A stretch of 64,000 nucleotides of DNA from Streptomyces shenzhenensis (lineage in GTDB: Bacteria > Actinomycetota > Actinomycetes > Streptomycetales > Streptomycetaceae): assembly GCF_021462265.1 (NCBI RefSeq), contig NZ_JAJONF010000001.1:124001-188000 (forward strand), in the 5' to 3' direction. A program made the position numbers and the translations under genes. Shown here piece by piece: positions 25,245 to 33,928 of this stretch (position 1 is the first letter of the stretch; each line of letters begins with the position of its first letter). Under the pieces are notes generated by a model. That model searched no databases, was not told the DNA's origin, and saw only the letters and a program-made list of their open reading frames with translations.

Positions 25245-26783
25245 TCAGCTCTCGTCGTCGATCCAGCCCATGGTCCGGTCGACGGCCTTGAGCCAGTTCT
25301 TGTACTCACGGTCGCGGGTCTCCGCGTCCATGCGGGGGGTCCACTCGGCGGCCCGGCGCCAGTTGGCGCGCAGCTCGTCGGTGCTGGACCAGAAGCCGAC
25401 GGCGAGGCCGGCGGCGTAGGCGGCACCGAGGCAGGTGGTCTCGGCGACCATCGGGCGCACCACGGGTGCGTCGAGGACGTCGGCGAGGGTCTGCATCAGC
25501 AGGTTGTTGGCGGTCATGCCGCCGTCGACCTTGAGGGCCACCAGTTCGTCGCCGGAGTCCTTCACCATGGCGTCCGCGATCTCGCGGGTCTGCCAGGCGG
25601 TGGCCTCCAGGACCGCGCGGGCCAGGTGCGCCTTGGTGACGTACCGGGTCAGGCCGGCGATGACACCGCGGGCGTCGGAGCGCCAGTGCGGGGCGAAGAG
25701 GCCGGAGAAGGCCGGCACGAAGTAGGCGCCGCCGTTGTCCTCCACGGAGAGCGCGAGCGTCTCGATCTCGGCCGCGGTGGAGATCAGGCCCATCTGGTCG
25801 CGCATCCACTGCACCAGCGAGCCGGTGACGGCGATCGAACCCTCCAGCGCGTACACGGTCGGCTGGTCGCCGATCTTGTAGCCGACCGTGGTCAGCAGGC
25901 CCGCGTAGGAGTTGATGATCTTGTCGCCGGTGTTCATCACCATGAAGGTGCCGGTGCCGTAGGTCGACTTGGTCTCGCCCTCGGAGAAGCAGGTCTGGCC
26001 GAACAGGGCCGCCTGCTGGTCGCCGAGCGCGGAGGCGACCGGGATGCCGCCGAGCAGCTCGCCGAGCGGTCCGCCGGTGACCTCGCCGTAGACCTCGGCG
26101 GAGGAGCGGATCTCGGGGAGGATCTGCAGCGGTACGCCGATGGACTCGGCGATCTTCTCGTCCCACTGCGTGGTGTGCAGGTTCATGAGGAGGGTGCGGG
26201 AGGCGTTGGTCACGTCGGTGACGTGCTTGCCGCCGTTGACACCGCCGGTCAGGTTCCAGATGACCCAGGTGTCCATGGTGCCGAAGAGGATGTCGCCCGC
26301 CGCGGCGCGCTCCTTGAGGCCGTCGACGTGGTCGAGCAGCCAGCGGGCCTTGGGGCCGGCGAAGTAGGAGGCCAGCGGCAGGCCGGTCTCGCGGCGGAAG
26401 CGGTCCTGGCCGACGTTGCGGCCGAGCTCGCGGCAGAGGGCGTCGGTGCGGGTGTCCTGCCAGACGATGGCGTTGTGGACGGGCTCACCGGTGTTCTTGT
26501 CCCACAGCACGGTGGTCTCGCGCTGGTTGGTGATGCCGATGGCCTTGATGTCGGCGCGGGTGATGCCGGCCTTCTGGATGGCCCCGGCGACGACTTCCTG
26601 GACGTTGGTCCAGATCTCGTTGGCGTTGTGCTCGACCCAGCCCGGCTTCGGGAAGATCTGCTCGTGCTCCTTCTGGTCGACGGAGACGATCCGGCCGTCC
26701 CGGTCGAAGACGATGCAGCGGCTGGAGGTCGTGCCCTGGTCGATCGCGGCGATGAAGGGGCCTGCGGTGTGGGCGTCGGTCAC
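25245..26783 (-). CDS. glpK: Glycerol kinase
   Basis: A protein of 512 residues, normal for the family. It phosphorylates glycerol with ATP to sn-glycerol 3-phosphate. Seen features are the phosphate-binding [18 protein letters not shown] at the N-terminus, the FGGY signature region [25 protein letters not shown], and [20 protein letters not shown]. The GTG at 26783 follows GAGGAG. It lies 72 bases after glpF and 53 bases before glpD, fitting one operon. Confidence 0.97.
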   Translation of the reverse strand: MTDAHTAGPFIAAIDQGTTSSRCIVFDRDGRIVSVDQKEHEQIFPKPGWVEHNANEIWTNVQEVVAGAIQKAGITRADIKAIGITNQRETTVLWDKNTGEPVHNAIVWQDTRTDALCRELGRNVGQDRFRRETGLPLASYFAGPKARWLLDHVDGLKERAAAGDILFGTMDTWVIWNLTGGVNGGKHVTDVTNASRTLLMNLHTTQWDEKIAESIGVPLQILPEIRSSAEVYGEVTGGPLGELLGGIPVASALGDQQAALFGQTCFSEGETKSTYGTGTFMVMNTGDKIINSYAGLLTTVGYKIGDQPTVYALEGSIAVTGSLVQWMRDQMGLISTAAEIETLALSVEDNGGAYFVPAFSGLFAPHWRSDARGVIAGLTRYVTKAHLARAVLEATAWQTREIADAMVKDSGDELVALKVDGGMTANNLLMQTLADVLDAPVVRPMVAETTCLGAAYAAGLAVGFWSSTDELRANWRRAAEWTPRMDAETRDREYKNWLKAVDRTMGWIDDES

Positions 26784-26855
26784 TGTGTGCTCCTCAAAGG
26801 TCCGTGGTGTGTGGCGGTACGTCTGTCTACGTCTGCTTCGGCGGGGCCCGACGCT

Positions 26856-27650
26856 TTAAGCGAAGGCGACGTTGTAGATGCCCGCGGCTATGGCTCCGCC
26901 GATCAGCGGGCCGACCACCGGGATCCAGGCGTAGCTCCAGTCGGAACCGCCCTTGTTGGGCAGGGGGAGGAGCGCGTGCACGATGCGCGGGCCGAGGTCA
27001 CGGGCCGGGTTGATGGCGTAACCCGTCGGGCCGCCGAGCGAGAGGCCGATCGAGACGACCACGAGCGCGGTGATCAGGCCGCCCAGCACGCCGAGTCCGT
27101 TGCCCTTGTCGTTGAGCCCCTGGGTGAGGACCGCGAGGATCAGCACGACGGTGCCGATGATCTCCGTGGCGAGGTTCTGCACCGCGTTGCGGATCTCCGG
27201 GCCGGTGGAGAAGATGCCGAGCACCGGGCCGGCGCCCGCCTCCTGGGCCTCGACGGCCTTGGCCTCGGTGGCCTGCGCGCCCGGACCGCCGACGATCTCC
27301 TTGTCGGTCAGGTGGGCGTGGAACTGGCCGTAGTAGGCGACCCACACCAGGGCCGCGCCGATCATCGCGCCGAGCAGCTGTCCGGCGAAGTAGACCGGGA
27401 CGTTGCTCCAGTCGCTGTTCTTGATGGCGAGAGCGACGGTTACGGCCGGGTTGAGGTGGGCACCGGACAGAGGTCCGGAAATGTAGACGGCCGTCATGAC
27501 GGCGAAGCCCCAACCGAAGGCGATGGCGAGCCAGCCGGCGTTACGGGCCTTGGAGGCCTTGAGCGTGACGGCGGCGCAGACGCCACCGCCGAGCAGGATG
27601 AGTACGGCGGTACCGATGGTCTCGCCGATGAAGATGTCGGAGCTGGACAC
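26856..27650 (-). CDS. glpF: Glycerol uptake facilitator (aquaglyceroporin)
   Basis: A protein of 264 residues with six membrane helices and both pore motifs: the first NPA in GAHLNPAVT and the second in [12 protein letters not shown]. The Asp after the second NPA Arg is typical of glycerol facilitators rather than water channels. A hydrophilic insert of about 25 residues ([19 protein letters not shown]) sits in the central loop. The GTG at 27650 follows AAAGGAG. It is first in the glycerol operon; the GylR-like palindrome at 27779-27795 lies about 130 bases upstream. Confidence 0.96.
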   Translation of the reverse strand: MSSSDIFIGETIGTAVLILLGGGVCAAVTLKASKARNAGWLAIAFGWGFAVMTAVYISGPLSGAHLNPAVTVALAIKNSDWSNVPVYFAGQLLGAMIGAALVWVAYYGQFHAHLTDKEIVGGPGAQATEAKAVEAQEAGAGPVLGIFSTGPEIRNAVQNLATEIIGTVVLILAVLTQGLNDKGNGLGVLGGLITALVVVSIGLSLGGPTGYAINPARDLGPRIVHALLPLPNKGGSDWSYAWIPVVGPLIGGAIAAGIYNVAFA

Positions 27651-27778
27651 CCGCGACTCCTTTGTCCTTCGTCCAGGGAAGCCGAACCCCGAGTCCCTTC
27701 GGGGTGTTGGCGCCCTCGGGGGTGAGAGCGATGTCGGCCTCTGGCGTTGTCACACTCTAGCGCGTATTGCCGGTAGGT

Positions 27779-27795
27779 GTTCGACAATGCCGACC
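27779..27795. promoter_or_regulatory. Candidate GylR operator upstream of glpF
   Basis: GTTCGACAATGCCGACC differs at only two positions from the perfect palindrome GTTCGGCAATGCCGAAC found before gylR. The shared sequence and positions suggest one regulator acting on both. Confidence 0.65.
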
Positions 27796-27969
27796 GATGG
27801 ACGGGAGTCTCGCTCCGGCGTTACACGTGCGTCAAGAGTTCCGTTGTTGAAAGCGCGATCGTTATTGATTGCTGCGGCTTGTCGGGGAGTCGGGTTGTCC
27901 GCCGGGTGTCCTGCGGTAACTGCACTGATCTGCACTTTTGCGCCGTTATGTCCACCTCAGGGTACGACT

Positions 27970-28001
27970 GAGGCCGGTCCGCCGACAGGCGAACCGGCCT
28001 C
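27970..28001 (-). terminator. Hairpin terminator after gylR
   Basis: GAGGCCGGT and ACCGGCCTC form a nine-base-pair stem with extra inner pairing, 24 bases beyond the gylR stop. Confidence 0.7.
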
Positions 28002-28024
28002 GGCCGTCGATCAGTGGCGCGCGC

Positions 28025-28789
28025 TCAGAACCGGCCCGCGCCCAGGTCCCGCGACACCGCACGGGCGCAGTCCCGCACCGCCGCGATCAGGTCGGGCCGC
28101 ACCTCCCCGTCCTTGCAGAGCCGTTCCACCGCGCCCGTGATGCCCACCGCGCCCACCGGCATGCGGCGGCGGTCGTGGATCGGGGCCGCGACCGAGGCCA
28201 CGCCCTCCCAGGTCTCCTCCACGTCGGCCGCGTACCCGCGCGCCCGTGTGATGTCCAGGATGTGCTCGAAGGCGTCCAGGTCGCAGACGGTGCGGTCGGT
28301 GAAGGGTTTGCGGTCGGCCTCCAGGGCCTCGCTGTGTGCCACCGGGTCGTACGCCGACAGCACCTTGCCCAGCGCCGTGGAGTGCAGCGGCTGCATGGCG
28401 CCGATCTCCAGCACCTGCCGGCTGTCGTCGGGCCGGAAGACGTGGTGCACGATCAGCACGCCCTGCTGGTGCAGCACGCCCAGGTAGACGCTCTCCCCGC
28501 TGGAGCGGGCCAGGTCGTCCGTCCACACCAGGGCCCGCGCCCGCAGCTCGTGGATGTCCAGGTAGGTGGTGCCCAGCCGGAGCAGCTCGGCGCCCAGCTG
28601 ATAGCGCCCCGAGGCGTCGTCCTGCTCGACGAACCCCTCCTGCTGAAGGGTGCGCAGGATGCCGTGGGCGGTGCCCTTGGCGAGACCCAGTGACGAGGCG
28701 ATGTCCGACAGCCCGAGCCGTCGCTCGCCGCCCGCGAGCAGCCGCAGCATCGCGGCCGCCCGTTCGAGCGACTGGATGTTCCGTGCCAT
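28025..28789 (-). CDS. gylR: IclR-family glycerol operon regulator GylR
   Basis: A protein of 254 residues from ATG 28789 after GGAGG; an upstream TTG frame to 28852 runs into the operator and is not preferred. The winged HTH is at residues about 6-60 (LGLSDIASSLGLAKGTAHGILRTLQQEG). The IclR effector domain follows (MQPLHSTALGKVLSAY, GYAADVEETWEGVASVAAPI, GAVGITGAVERL). In S. coelicolor GylR represses the glycerol operon and its own gene. The adjacent glpFKD genes and the two matching palindromes support the same role. Confidence 0.94.
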   Translation of the reverse strand: MARNIQSLERAAAMLRLLAGGERRLGLSDIASSLGLAKGTAHGILRTLQQEGFVEQDDASGRYQLGAELLRLGTTYLDIHELRARALVWTDDLARSSGESVYLGVLHQQGVLIVHHVFRPDDSRQVLEIGAMQPLHSTALGKVLSAYDPVAHSEALEADRKPFTDRTVCDLDAFEHILDITRARGYAADVEETWEGVASVAAPIHDRRRMPVGAVGITGAVERLCKDGEVRPDLIAAVRDCARAVSRDLGAGRF

Positions 28790-28843
28790 CGCCGTTCTGC
28801 CTCCGTTCCCGGTGACCCTCACCGTCACGACGCCGTAACCGTC

Positions 28844-28860
28844 GTTCGGCAATGCCGAAC
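28844..28860. promoter_or_regulatory. Candidate GylR operator upstream of gylR
   Basis: GTTCGGCAATGCCGAAC is a perfect palindrome (eight-base arms, one central base), 54 bases before the gylR ATG. It suggests autoregulation. Confidence 0.75.
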
Positions 28861-29146
28861 ACTACCGGTCCATGTCGACTCTCCGCTAATGGTCGGTCGA
28901 CATCCGTTACTTCGCGTCCAGCCGGCCTTGGGTACCCGGCCACCCAGGTCCGCCCCGCAGGATGACCTGTGAGCGGCGGAAACGCCATGGTGGGCCTCAT
29001 ACTGCCGCCCCCGGCTCACTCGTCCGCCACGTGGACGCCCTGCCCATCCAAGCCCACTCCCGGCTAGGCTGGCGCGGTGCGTCCACAGCCGGGTCCGCCC
29101 GGGGAATCCGCATAGCCGACAGCCGTCGCATCCAAGGGAGCCCTTC
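28861..29146. other. Divergent region between gylR and metH
   Basis: Together with the operator this is a 357-base gap. The metH side has TAGGCT at about 29064 as a possible -10 and the AAGGGAG ribosome site before 29147. I looked for a cobalamin or S-adenosylhomocysteine riboswitch and saw no recognisable B12 box or SAH core. Confidence 0.5.
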
Positions 29147-32100
29147 ATGGCCTCGTTGCCGCCGTCCCCCTCCGCCGACAGCCGGACCCGGGTGTCCGCG
29201 CTCCGCGAGGCGCTCGCCACACGTGTGGTGGTCGCCGACGGAGCCATGGGCACCATGCTCCAGGCGCAGGACCCGACCCTGGAGGACTTCGAGAACCTCG
29301 AAGGCTGCAACGAGATCCTCAACCTCACCCGCCCGGACATCGTGCGTTCGGTCCACGACGCCTACTTCTCGGTGGGCGTGGACTGCGTCGAGACCAACAC
29401 CTTCGGGGCCAACCACGCGGCCATGGCGGAGTACGACATCGCCGACCGCGTCCACGAACTGTCCGAGGCCGGTGCCCGCATCGCCCGCGAGGCCGCCGAC
29501 GACTTCACCGCCCGCGACGGCCGGCAGCGCTGGGTCCTGGGCTCCATCGGCCCCGGCACCAAGCTGCCGACCCTCGGCCATGTGCCGTACGTCACCATCC
29601 GTGACGGCTTCCAGCAGAACGCCGAGGGCCTGCTCACCGGGGGCGCCGACGCCCTGATCGTCGAGACCACCCAGGACCTGCTGCAGACCAAGGCCTCCGT
29701 GCTCGGCGCCCGCCGCGCCATGACGGCCCTCGGCATCGAGGTCCCCCTCTTCGTCTCCATGGCCTTCGAGACCACCGGCACCATGCTGCTGGGCTCCGAG
29801 ATCGGCGCCGCGCTGACCGCGCTGGAGCCGCTCGGCATCGACATGATCGGCCTGAACTGCTCGACCGGCCCCGCCGAGATGAGCGAGCACCTGCGCTACC
29901 TCACCCGGCACTCGCGCATTCCGCTGCTGTGCATGCCCAACGCCGGTCTGCCGGTCCTCACCAAGGACGGCGCCCACTTCCCGCTCGGCCCCGAGGGTCT
30001 GGCCGAGGCCCAGGGCAACTTCGTCCGCGACTACGGTCTCTCCCTCATCGGCGGCTGCTGCGGCACCACCCCCGAGCACCTGCGCCAGGTCGTCGACCGG
30101 GTCCGGGACGTCACCCCGCCCGAGCGCAGCCCGCGCCCCGAGCCCGGCGCCGCCTCCCTCTACCAGACGGTCCCGTTCCGCCAGGACACCTCCTACCTGG
30201 CCATCGGCGAGCGCACCAACGCCAACGGCTCCAAGAAGTTCCGCGAGGCCATGCTGGCGGCCCGCTGGGACGACTGTGTGGAGATCGCCCGCGAGCAGAT
30301 CCGCGAGGGCGCCCACATGCTGGACCTGTGCGTGGACTACGTCGGCCGGGACGGCGTCGCCGACATGGAGGAACTGGCCGGCCGCTTCGCGACCGCCTCC
30401 ACGCTGCCGATCGTGCTCGACTCCACCGAGGTCGACGTCATCCGGGCCGGCCTGGAGAAGCTCGGCGGCCGCGCGGTCATCAACTCCGTCAACTACGAGG
30501 ACGGCGACGGCCCCGAGTCCCGCTTCGCGAAGGTCACCGCGCTCGCCCGCGAGCACGGCGCCGCGCTGATCGCGCTCACCATCGACGAGGAGGGCCAGGC
30601 CCGCACCCCCCAGAAGAAGGTCGAGATCGCCGAACGGCTGATCGACGACCTGACCGGGAACTGGGGCATCCACGAGTCGGACATCCTCATCGACACCCTG
30701 ACCTTCACCATCTGCACCGGTCAGGAGGAGTCCCGCAAGGACGGCATCGCCACCATCGAGGCGATCCGCGAGCTCAAGCGCCGCCACCCGGACGTCCAGA
30801 CCACCCTCGGCCTGTCCAACATCTCCTTCGGCCTCAACCCGGCCGCCCGCATCCTGCTGAACTCCGTCTTCCTCGACGAATGCGTCAAGGCGGGCCTGGA
30901 CTCCGCGATCGTGCACGCCTCGAAGATCCTGCCCATCGCCCGCTTCAGCGAGGAAGAGGTCCGCACGGCCCTCGACCTGATTCACGACCGCCGCGCCGAG
31001 GGCTACGACCCCCTCCAGAAGCTCATGCAGCTCTTCGAGGGCGCCACCGCCAAGTCGCTGAAGGCCGGCAAGGCCGAGGAACTCGCCGCCCTCCCGCTGG
31101 AGGAGCGCCTCAAGCGCCGCATCATCGACGGCGAGAAGAACGGCCTGGAAGCCGACCTCGACGAGGCCCTGGGGACCCGCCCGGCGCTCGACATCGTCAA
31201 CGAGACCCTGCTGGACGGCATGAAGGTCGTCGGCGAACTGTTCGGCTCCGGCCAGATGCAACTGCCGTTCGTCCTGCAGTCCGCCGAGGTCATGAAGGCC
31301 GCGGTCGCCCACCTCGAACCGCACATGGAGAAGTCGGACGCCGAGGGCAAGGGCACCATCGTGCTGGCCACCGTGCGCGGCGACGTCCACGACATCGGCA
31401 AGAACCTCGTCGACATCATCCTGTCCAACAACGGCTACAACGTGGTCAACCTCGGCATCAAGCAGCCCGTCTCCGCGATCCTGGAGGCCGCCGAAGAACA
31501 CAAGGCCGACGTCATCGGCATGTCCGGCCTGCTGGTCAAGTCCACAGTGATCATGAAGGAGAACCTGGAGGAGCTCAACCAGCGCGGCCTCGCGGCCACC
31601 TACCCGGTCATCCTCGGCGGCGCCGCCCTCACCCGTGCCTACGTCGAGCAGGACCTGTACGAGCTCTACGAGGGCGAGGTCCGCTACGCCCGCGACGCCT
31701 TCGAGGGCCTGCGCCTCATGGACGCCCTCATCGGCGTCAAGCGCGGCATGCCCGGCGCCGTCCTCCCGGAGCTCAAGCAGCGCCGGGTCCGCTCCACCGC
31801 CGCCGTCGAGACCGAGGAGCGGCCCGAGGAGGGGCACGTCCGCTCCGACGTCGCCGTCGACAACCCGGTGCCCACCCCGCCGTTCTGGGACACCCGCGTC
31901 ATCAAGGGCATCCAGCTCAAGGAGTACGCGAGCTGGCTCGACGAGGGCGCCCTCTTCAAGGGCCAGTGGGGCCTCAAGCAGGCCCGCACCGGCGAGGGAC
32001 CCTCCTACGAGGAACTCGTCGAGACCGAGGGCCGCCCCCGGCTGCGCGGCCTCCTCGACCAGCTCCAGACGGAGAACCTGCTGGAGGCGGCCGTGGTCTA

Positions 32101-32662
32101 CGGCTACTTCCGCTGCGTCTCCAAGGACGACGACCTGATCATCCTCGACGAACAGGGCAACGAGCGCACCCGCTTCACCTTCCCGCGCCAGCGCCGCGGC
32201 CGCCGGCTCTGCCTCGCCGACTTCTTCCGCCCGGAGGAGTCGGGGGAGACGGACGTGGTCGGCCTCCAGGTCGTCACCGTCGGCTCCCGCATCGGTGAGC
32301 GGACCGCCAAGCTGTTCGAGGCCAACTCCTACCGCGACTACCTCGAACTGCACGGCCTGTCCGTCCAGCTCGCCGAGGCCCTCGCCGAGTACTGGCACGC
32401 CCGCGTGCGCTCCGAACTCGGCTTCGCCGGCGAGGACCCGGACGACATCGAGGACATGTTCTCCCTGAAGTACCGGGGCGCCCGCTTCTCCCTCGGCTAC
32501 GGCGCCTGCCCGAACCTGGAGGACCGCGCCAAGATCGCCGACCTGCTCCAGCCGGAGCGGATCGGCGTCCGCCTCTCCGAGGAGTTCCAGCTGCACCCCG
32601 AGCAGTCCACGGACGCGATCGTGATCCACCACCCGGAGGCGAAGTACTTCAACGCGCGGTGA
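29147..32662 (+). CDS. metH: Cobalamin-dependent methionine synthase
   Basis: A protein of 1171 residues with all four MetH modules in order. The homocysteine domain (1-330) has zinc cysteines in MIGLNCSTGP and IGGCCGTTPEH. The methyltetrahydrofolate domain (about 345-620) includes YLAIGERTNANGSKKFR. The B12 cap and B12-binding modules (about 640-890) carry the DxHxxG ligand in VRGDVHDIGKNLVD. The reactivation domain (about 920-1171) binds S-adenosylmethionine (RFSLGYGACPNLEDR). It transfers a methyl group from methyltetrahydrofolate to homocysteine. The ATG follows AAGGGAG. A very strong terminator ends the gene at 32745-32779. Confidence 0.97.
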   Translation: MASLPPSPSADSRTRVSALREALATRVVVADGAMGTMLQAQDPTLEDFENLEGCNEILNLTRPDIVRSVHDAYFSVGVDCVETNTFGANHAAMAEYDIADRVHELSEAGARIAREAADDFTARDGRQRWVLGSIGPGTKLPTLGHVPYVTIRDGFQQNAEGLLTGGADALIVETTQDLLQTKASVLGARRAMTALGIEVPLFVSMAFETTGTMLLGSEIGAALTALEPLGIDMIGLNCSTGPAEMSEHLRYLTRHSRIPLLCMPNAGLPVLTKDGAHFPLGPEGLAEAQGNFVRDYGLSLIGGCCGTTPEHLRQVVDRVRDVTPPERSPRPEPGAASLYQTVPFRQDTSYLAIGERTNANGSKKFREAMLAARWDDCVEIAREQIREGAHMLDLCVDYVGRDGVADMEELAGRFATASTLPIVLDSTEVDVIRAGLEKLGGRAVINSVNYEDGDGPESRFAKVTALAREHGAALIALTIDEEGQARTPQKKVEIAERLIDDLTGNWGIHESDILIDTLTFTICTGQEESRKDGIATIEAIRELKRRHPDVQTTLGLSNISFGLNPAARILLNSVFLDECVKAGLDSAIVHASKILPIARFSEEEVRTALDLIHDRRAEGYDPLQKLMQLFEGATAKSLKAGKAEELAALPLEERLKRRIIDGEKNGLEADLDEALGTRPALDIVNETLLDGMKVVGELFGSGQMQLPFVLQSAEVMKAAVAHLEPHMEKSDAEGKGTIVLATVRGDVHDIGKNLVDIILSNNGYNVVNLGIKQPVSAILEAAEEHKADVIGMSGLLVKSTVIMKENLEELNQRGLAATYPVILGGAALTRAYVEQDLYELYEGEVRYARDAFEGLRLMDALIGVKRGMPGAVLPELKQRRVRSTAAVETEERPEEGHVRSDVAVDNPVPTPPFWDTRVIKGIQLKEYASWLDEGALFKGQWGLKQARTGEGPSYEELVETEGRPRLRGLLDQLQTENLLEAAVVYGYFRCVSKDDDLIILDEQGNERTRFTFPRQRRGRRLCLADFFRPEESGETDVVGLQVVTVGSRIGERTAKLFEANSYRDYLELHGLSVQLAEALAEYWHARVRSELGFAGEDPDDIEDMFSLKYRGARFSLGYGACPNLEDRAKIADLLQPERIGVRLSEEFQLHPEQSTDAIVIHHPEAKYFNAR

Positions 32663-32744
32663 GGCGTCCGGTGAGGCGTGCGGCGCGCCGAGACACGCGC
32701 CACACAGCGCACTGAGCGGACAGGTCGTACACTGGTCGGTCCAC

Positions 32745-32779
32745 AGCAGGCCGGTTCCCCGCATGGGAACCGGCCTGCT
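32745..32779 (+). terminator. Strong hairpin terminator after metH
   Basis: AGCAGGCCGGTTCCC and GGGAACCGGCCTGCT form a 15-base-pair perfect stem with a five-base loop. It ends only nine bases before the HAD gene's AAGGAGG, so it could also act as a 5' hairpin of that gene's mRNA. Confidence 0.85.
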
Positions 32780-32803
32780 CGTCCCTCAAGGAGGTGCGGC
32801 CGG

Positions 32804-33505
32804 ATGACCAGCACGGTCCCCGCGCTCGGAACCCGTACGGCGGAAGGCTCGGCACTCCAGGCGGTGCTCCTCGACATGGACGGCACCCTGGTGGACACCG
32901 AGGGCTTCTGGTGGGACGTCGAGGTCGAGATCTTCGCCCGCCTCGGCCACGCCCTCGACGAGTCCTGGCGCCATGTCGTGGTCGGCGGCCCCATGACCCG
33001 CAGCGCCGGCTTCCTCATCGAGGCCACCGGCGCCGCCATCACGCTCGCCGAGCTCAGCGTGCTGCTCAACGAGGGCTTCGAGGAGCGCATCGGCGCCGCC
33101 CTGCCGCTGATGCCGGGCGCCCAGCGGCTGCTCGCCGAGCTGTACGAGCAGCAGATCCCCACCGCCCTGGTCTCCGCCTCGCACCGGCGCATCATCGACC
33201 GTGTCCTGACCTCGCTGGGCACCCACCACTTCACCCTGTCCGTCGCCGGCGACGAGGTCTCGCGCACCAAGCCGTTCCCGGACCCGTATCTGCTCGCCGC
33301 CGCGGGGCTCGAGGTCGATCCGGCCAGGTGCGCGGTCGTCGAGGACACCGCGACCGGAGTCGCCGCCGCCGAGGCCGCCGGCTGCCACGTGGTCGCCGTC
33401 CCGTCGGTCGCGCCGATCGCCCCGGCCGAGCGGCGTACCGTGGTGACCTCGCTGGAAGACGTCGACCTGGCTTTTCTGCACGGTCTGATGACGGAAATGC
33501 GCTAG
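32804..33505 (+). CDS. HAD family hydrolase (beta-phosphoglucomutase / phosphatase-like)
   Basis: A protein of 233 residues. The nucleophile motif is LLDMDGTLVDTEG, motif II is ALVSASHR, the motif III lysine is in SRTKPFPDPYLLAA, and motif IV is VVEDTATGV. A helical cap of the HAD-IA type follows motif I. It probably dephosphorylates a small phosphorylated metabolite; the natural substrate is not predictable. The ATG at 32804 follows AAGGAGG. It lies directly after the metH terminator. Confidence 0.92.
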   Translation: MTSTVPALGTRTAEGSALQAVLLDMDGTLVDTEGFWWDVEVEIFARLGHALDESWRHVVVGGPMTRSAGFLIEATGAAITLAELSVLLNEGFEERIGAALPLMPGAQRLLAELYEQQIPTALVSASHRRIIDRVLTSLGTHHFTLSVAGDEVSRTKPFPDPYLLAAAGLEVDPARCAVVEDTATGVAAAEAAGCHVVAVPSVAPIAPAERRTVVTSLEDVDLAFLHGLMTEMR

Positions 33506-33928
33506 CCGTTCACCCAGCGTGCAAAGGTCATTGGGTGAAATCCCGGGGCGGTTGCTCAACGGAATTCGCAACTGTTCAACAGGCTGAATTCCGATACCTC
33601 ATCACCGAAATGTGCGTGTGACGTTCCCCACGCGTGCGGCAACTCGACAACGTTGCCCGAGTGTGCAGACCACCCCCGTTCGGGGGGAATCAGGGTGACC
33701 TTGTGTCCCGATTGGGGAGACGCTGCACTAATCCTGACGCTGTCGGGTGTTCGTTCTGTCCGCAACCGGCTCCCCTGCGTGATGGGGCCTCAACTCACGC
33801 CGCTGCCAACCCTCCTGCGGGCGCGGACTAATCTCGTCGCGAGAACATCACCGTAGCCCCCGTGATCCGCTTCGACACCCCCTGCATGCGGGATACACGG
33901 ATTCGAACAGCTCTGGAGAACTTCGAGC
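33506..33928 (+). other. Long leader region before the substrate-binding lipoprotein gene
   Basis: A 423-base gap with lower GC than the flanking genes. It begins with the inverted repeat TTCACCCA...TGGGTGAA (33509-33539), which may end the HAD transcript. A nested palindrome follows at 33560-33593. Short open frames here have no ribosome sites and look random. Confidence 0.6.
33560..33593. promoter_or_regulatory. Nested palindrome upstream of the transporter gene
   Basis: The outer arms CGGAATTC and GAATTCCG enclose the inner palindrome CTGTT-C-AACAG with almost the same centre. The AT content and symmetry are unusual here and suggest a binding site for a dimeric or tetrameric regulator. 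Confidence 0.5.

Larger units (their letters stand above)
27651..28024 (-). promoter_or_regulatory. Glycerol operon promoter region
   Basis: A 374-base gap between gylR and glpF. It is AT-richer than its surroundings (for example CGATCGTTATTGATTG near 27860). It contains the candidate GylR site at 27779-27795 and the gylR terminator at 27970-28001. No convincing small gene was seen. Confidence 0.6.

Noticed and set aside
28861..29146. Cobalamin or SAH riboswitch before metH
   Set aside because: No B12 box, no SAH-riboswitch core and no extended conserved leader could be seen.
28997..32764. A 1255-residue minus-strand open frame opposite metH
   Set aside because: It is a shadow of metH caused by high GC at third positions; its protein is low-complexity Val/Gly/Asp/Leu without motifs and has no ribosome site.
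33634..33856. Short open frames in the leader of the substrate-binding lipoprotein gene
   Set aside because: No ribosome sites, no codon bias, and overlapping palindromic DNA; treated as non-coding.
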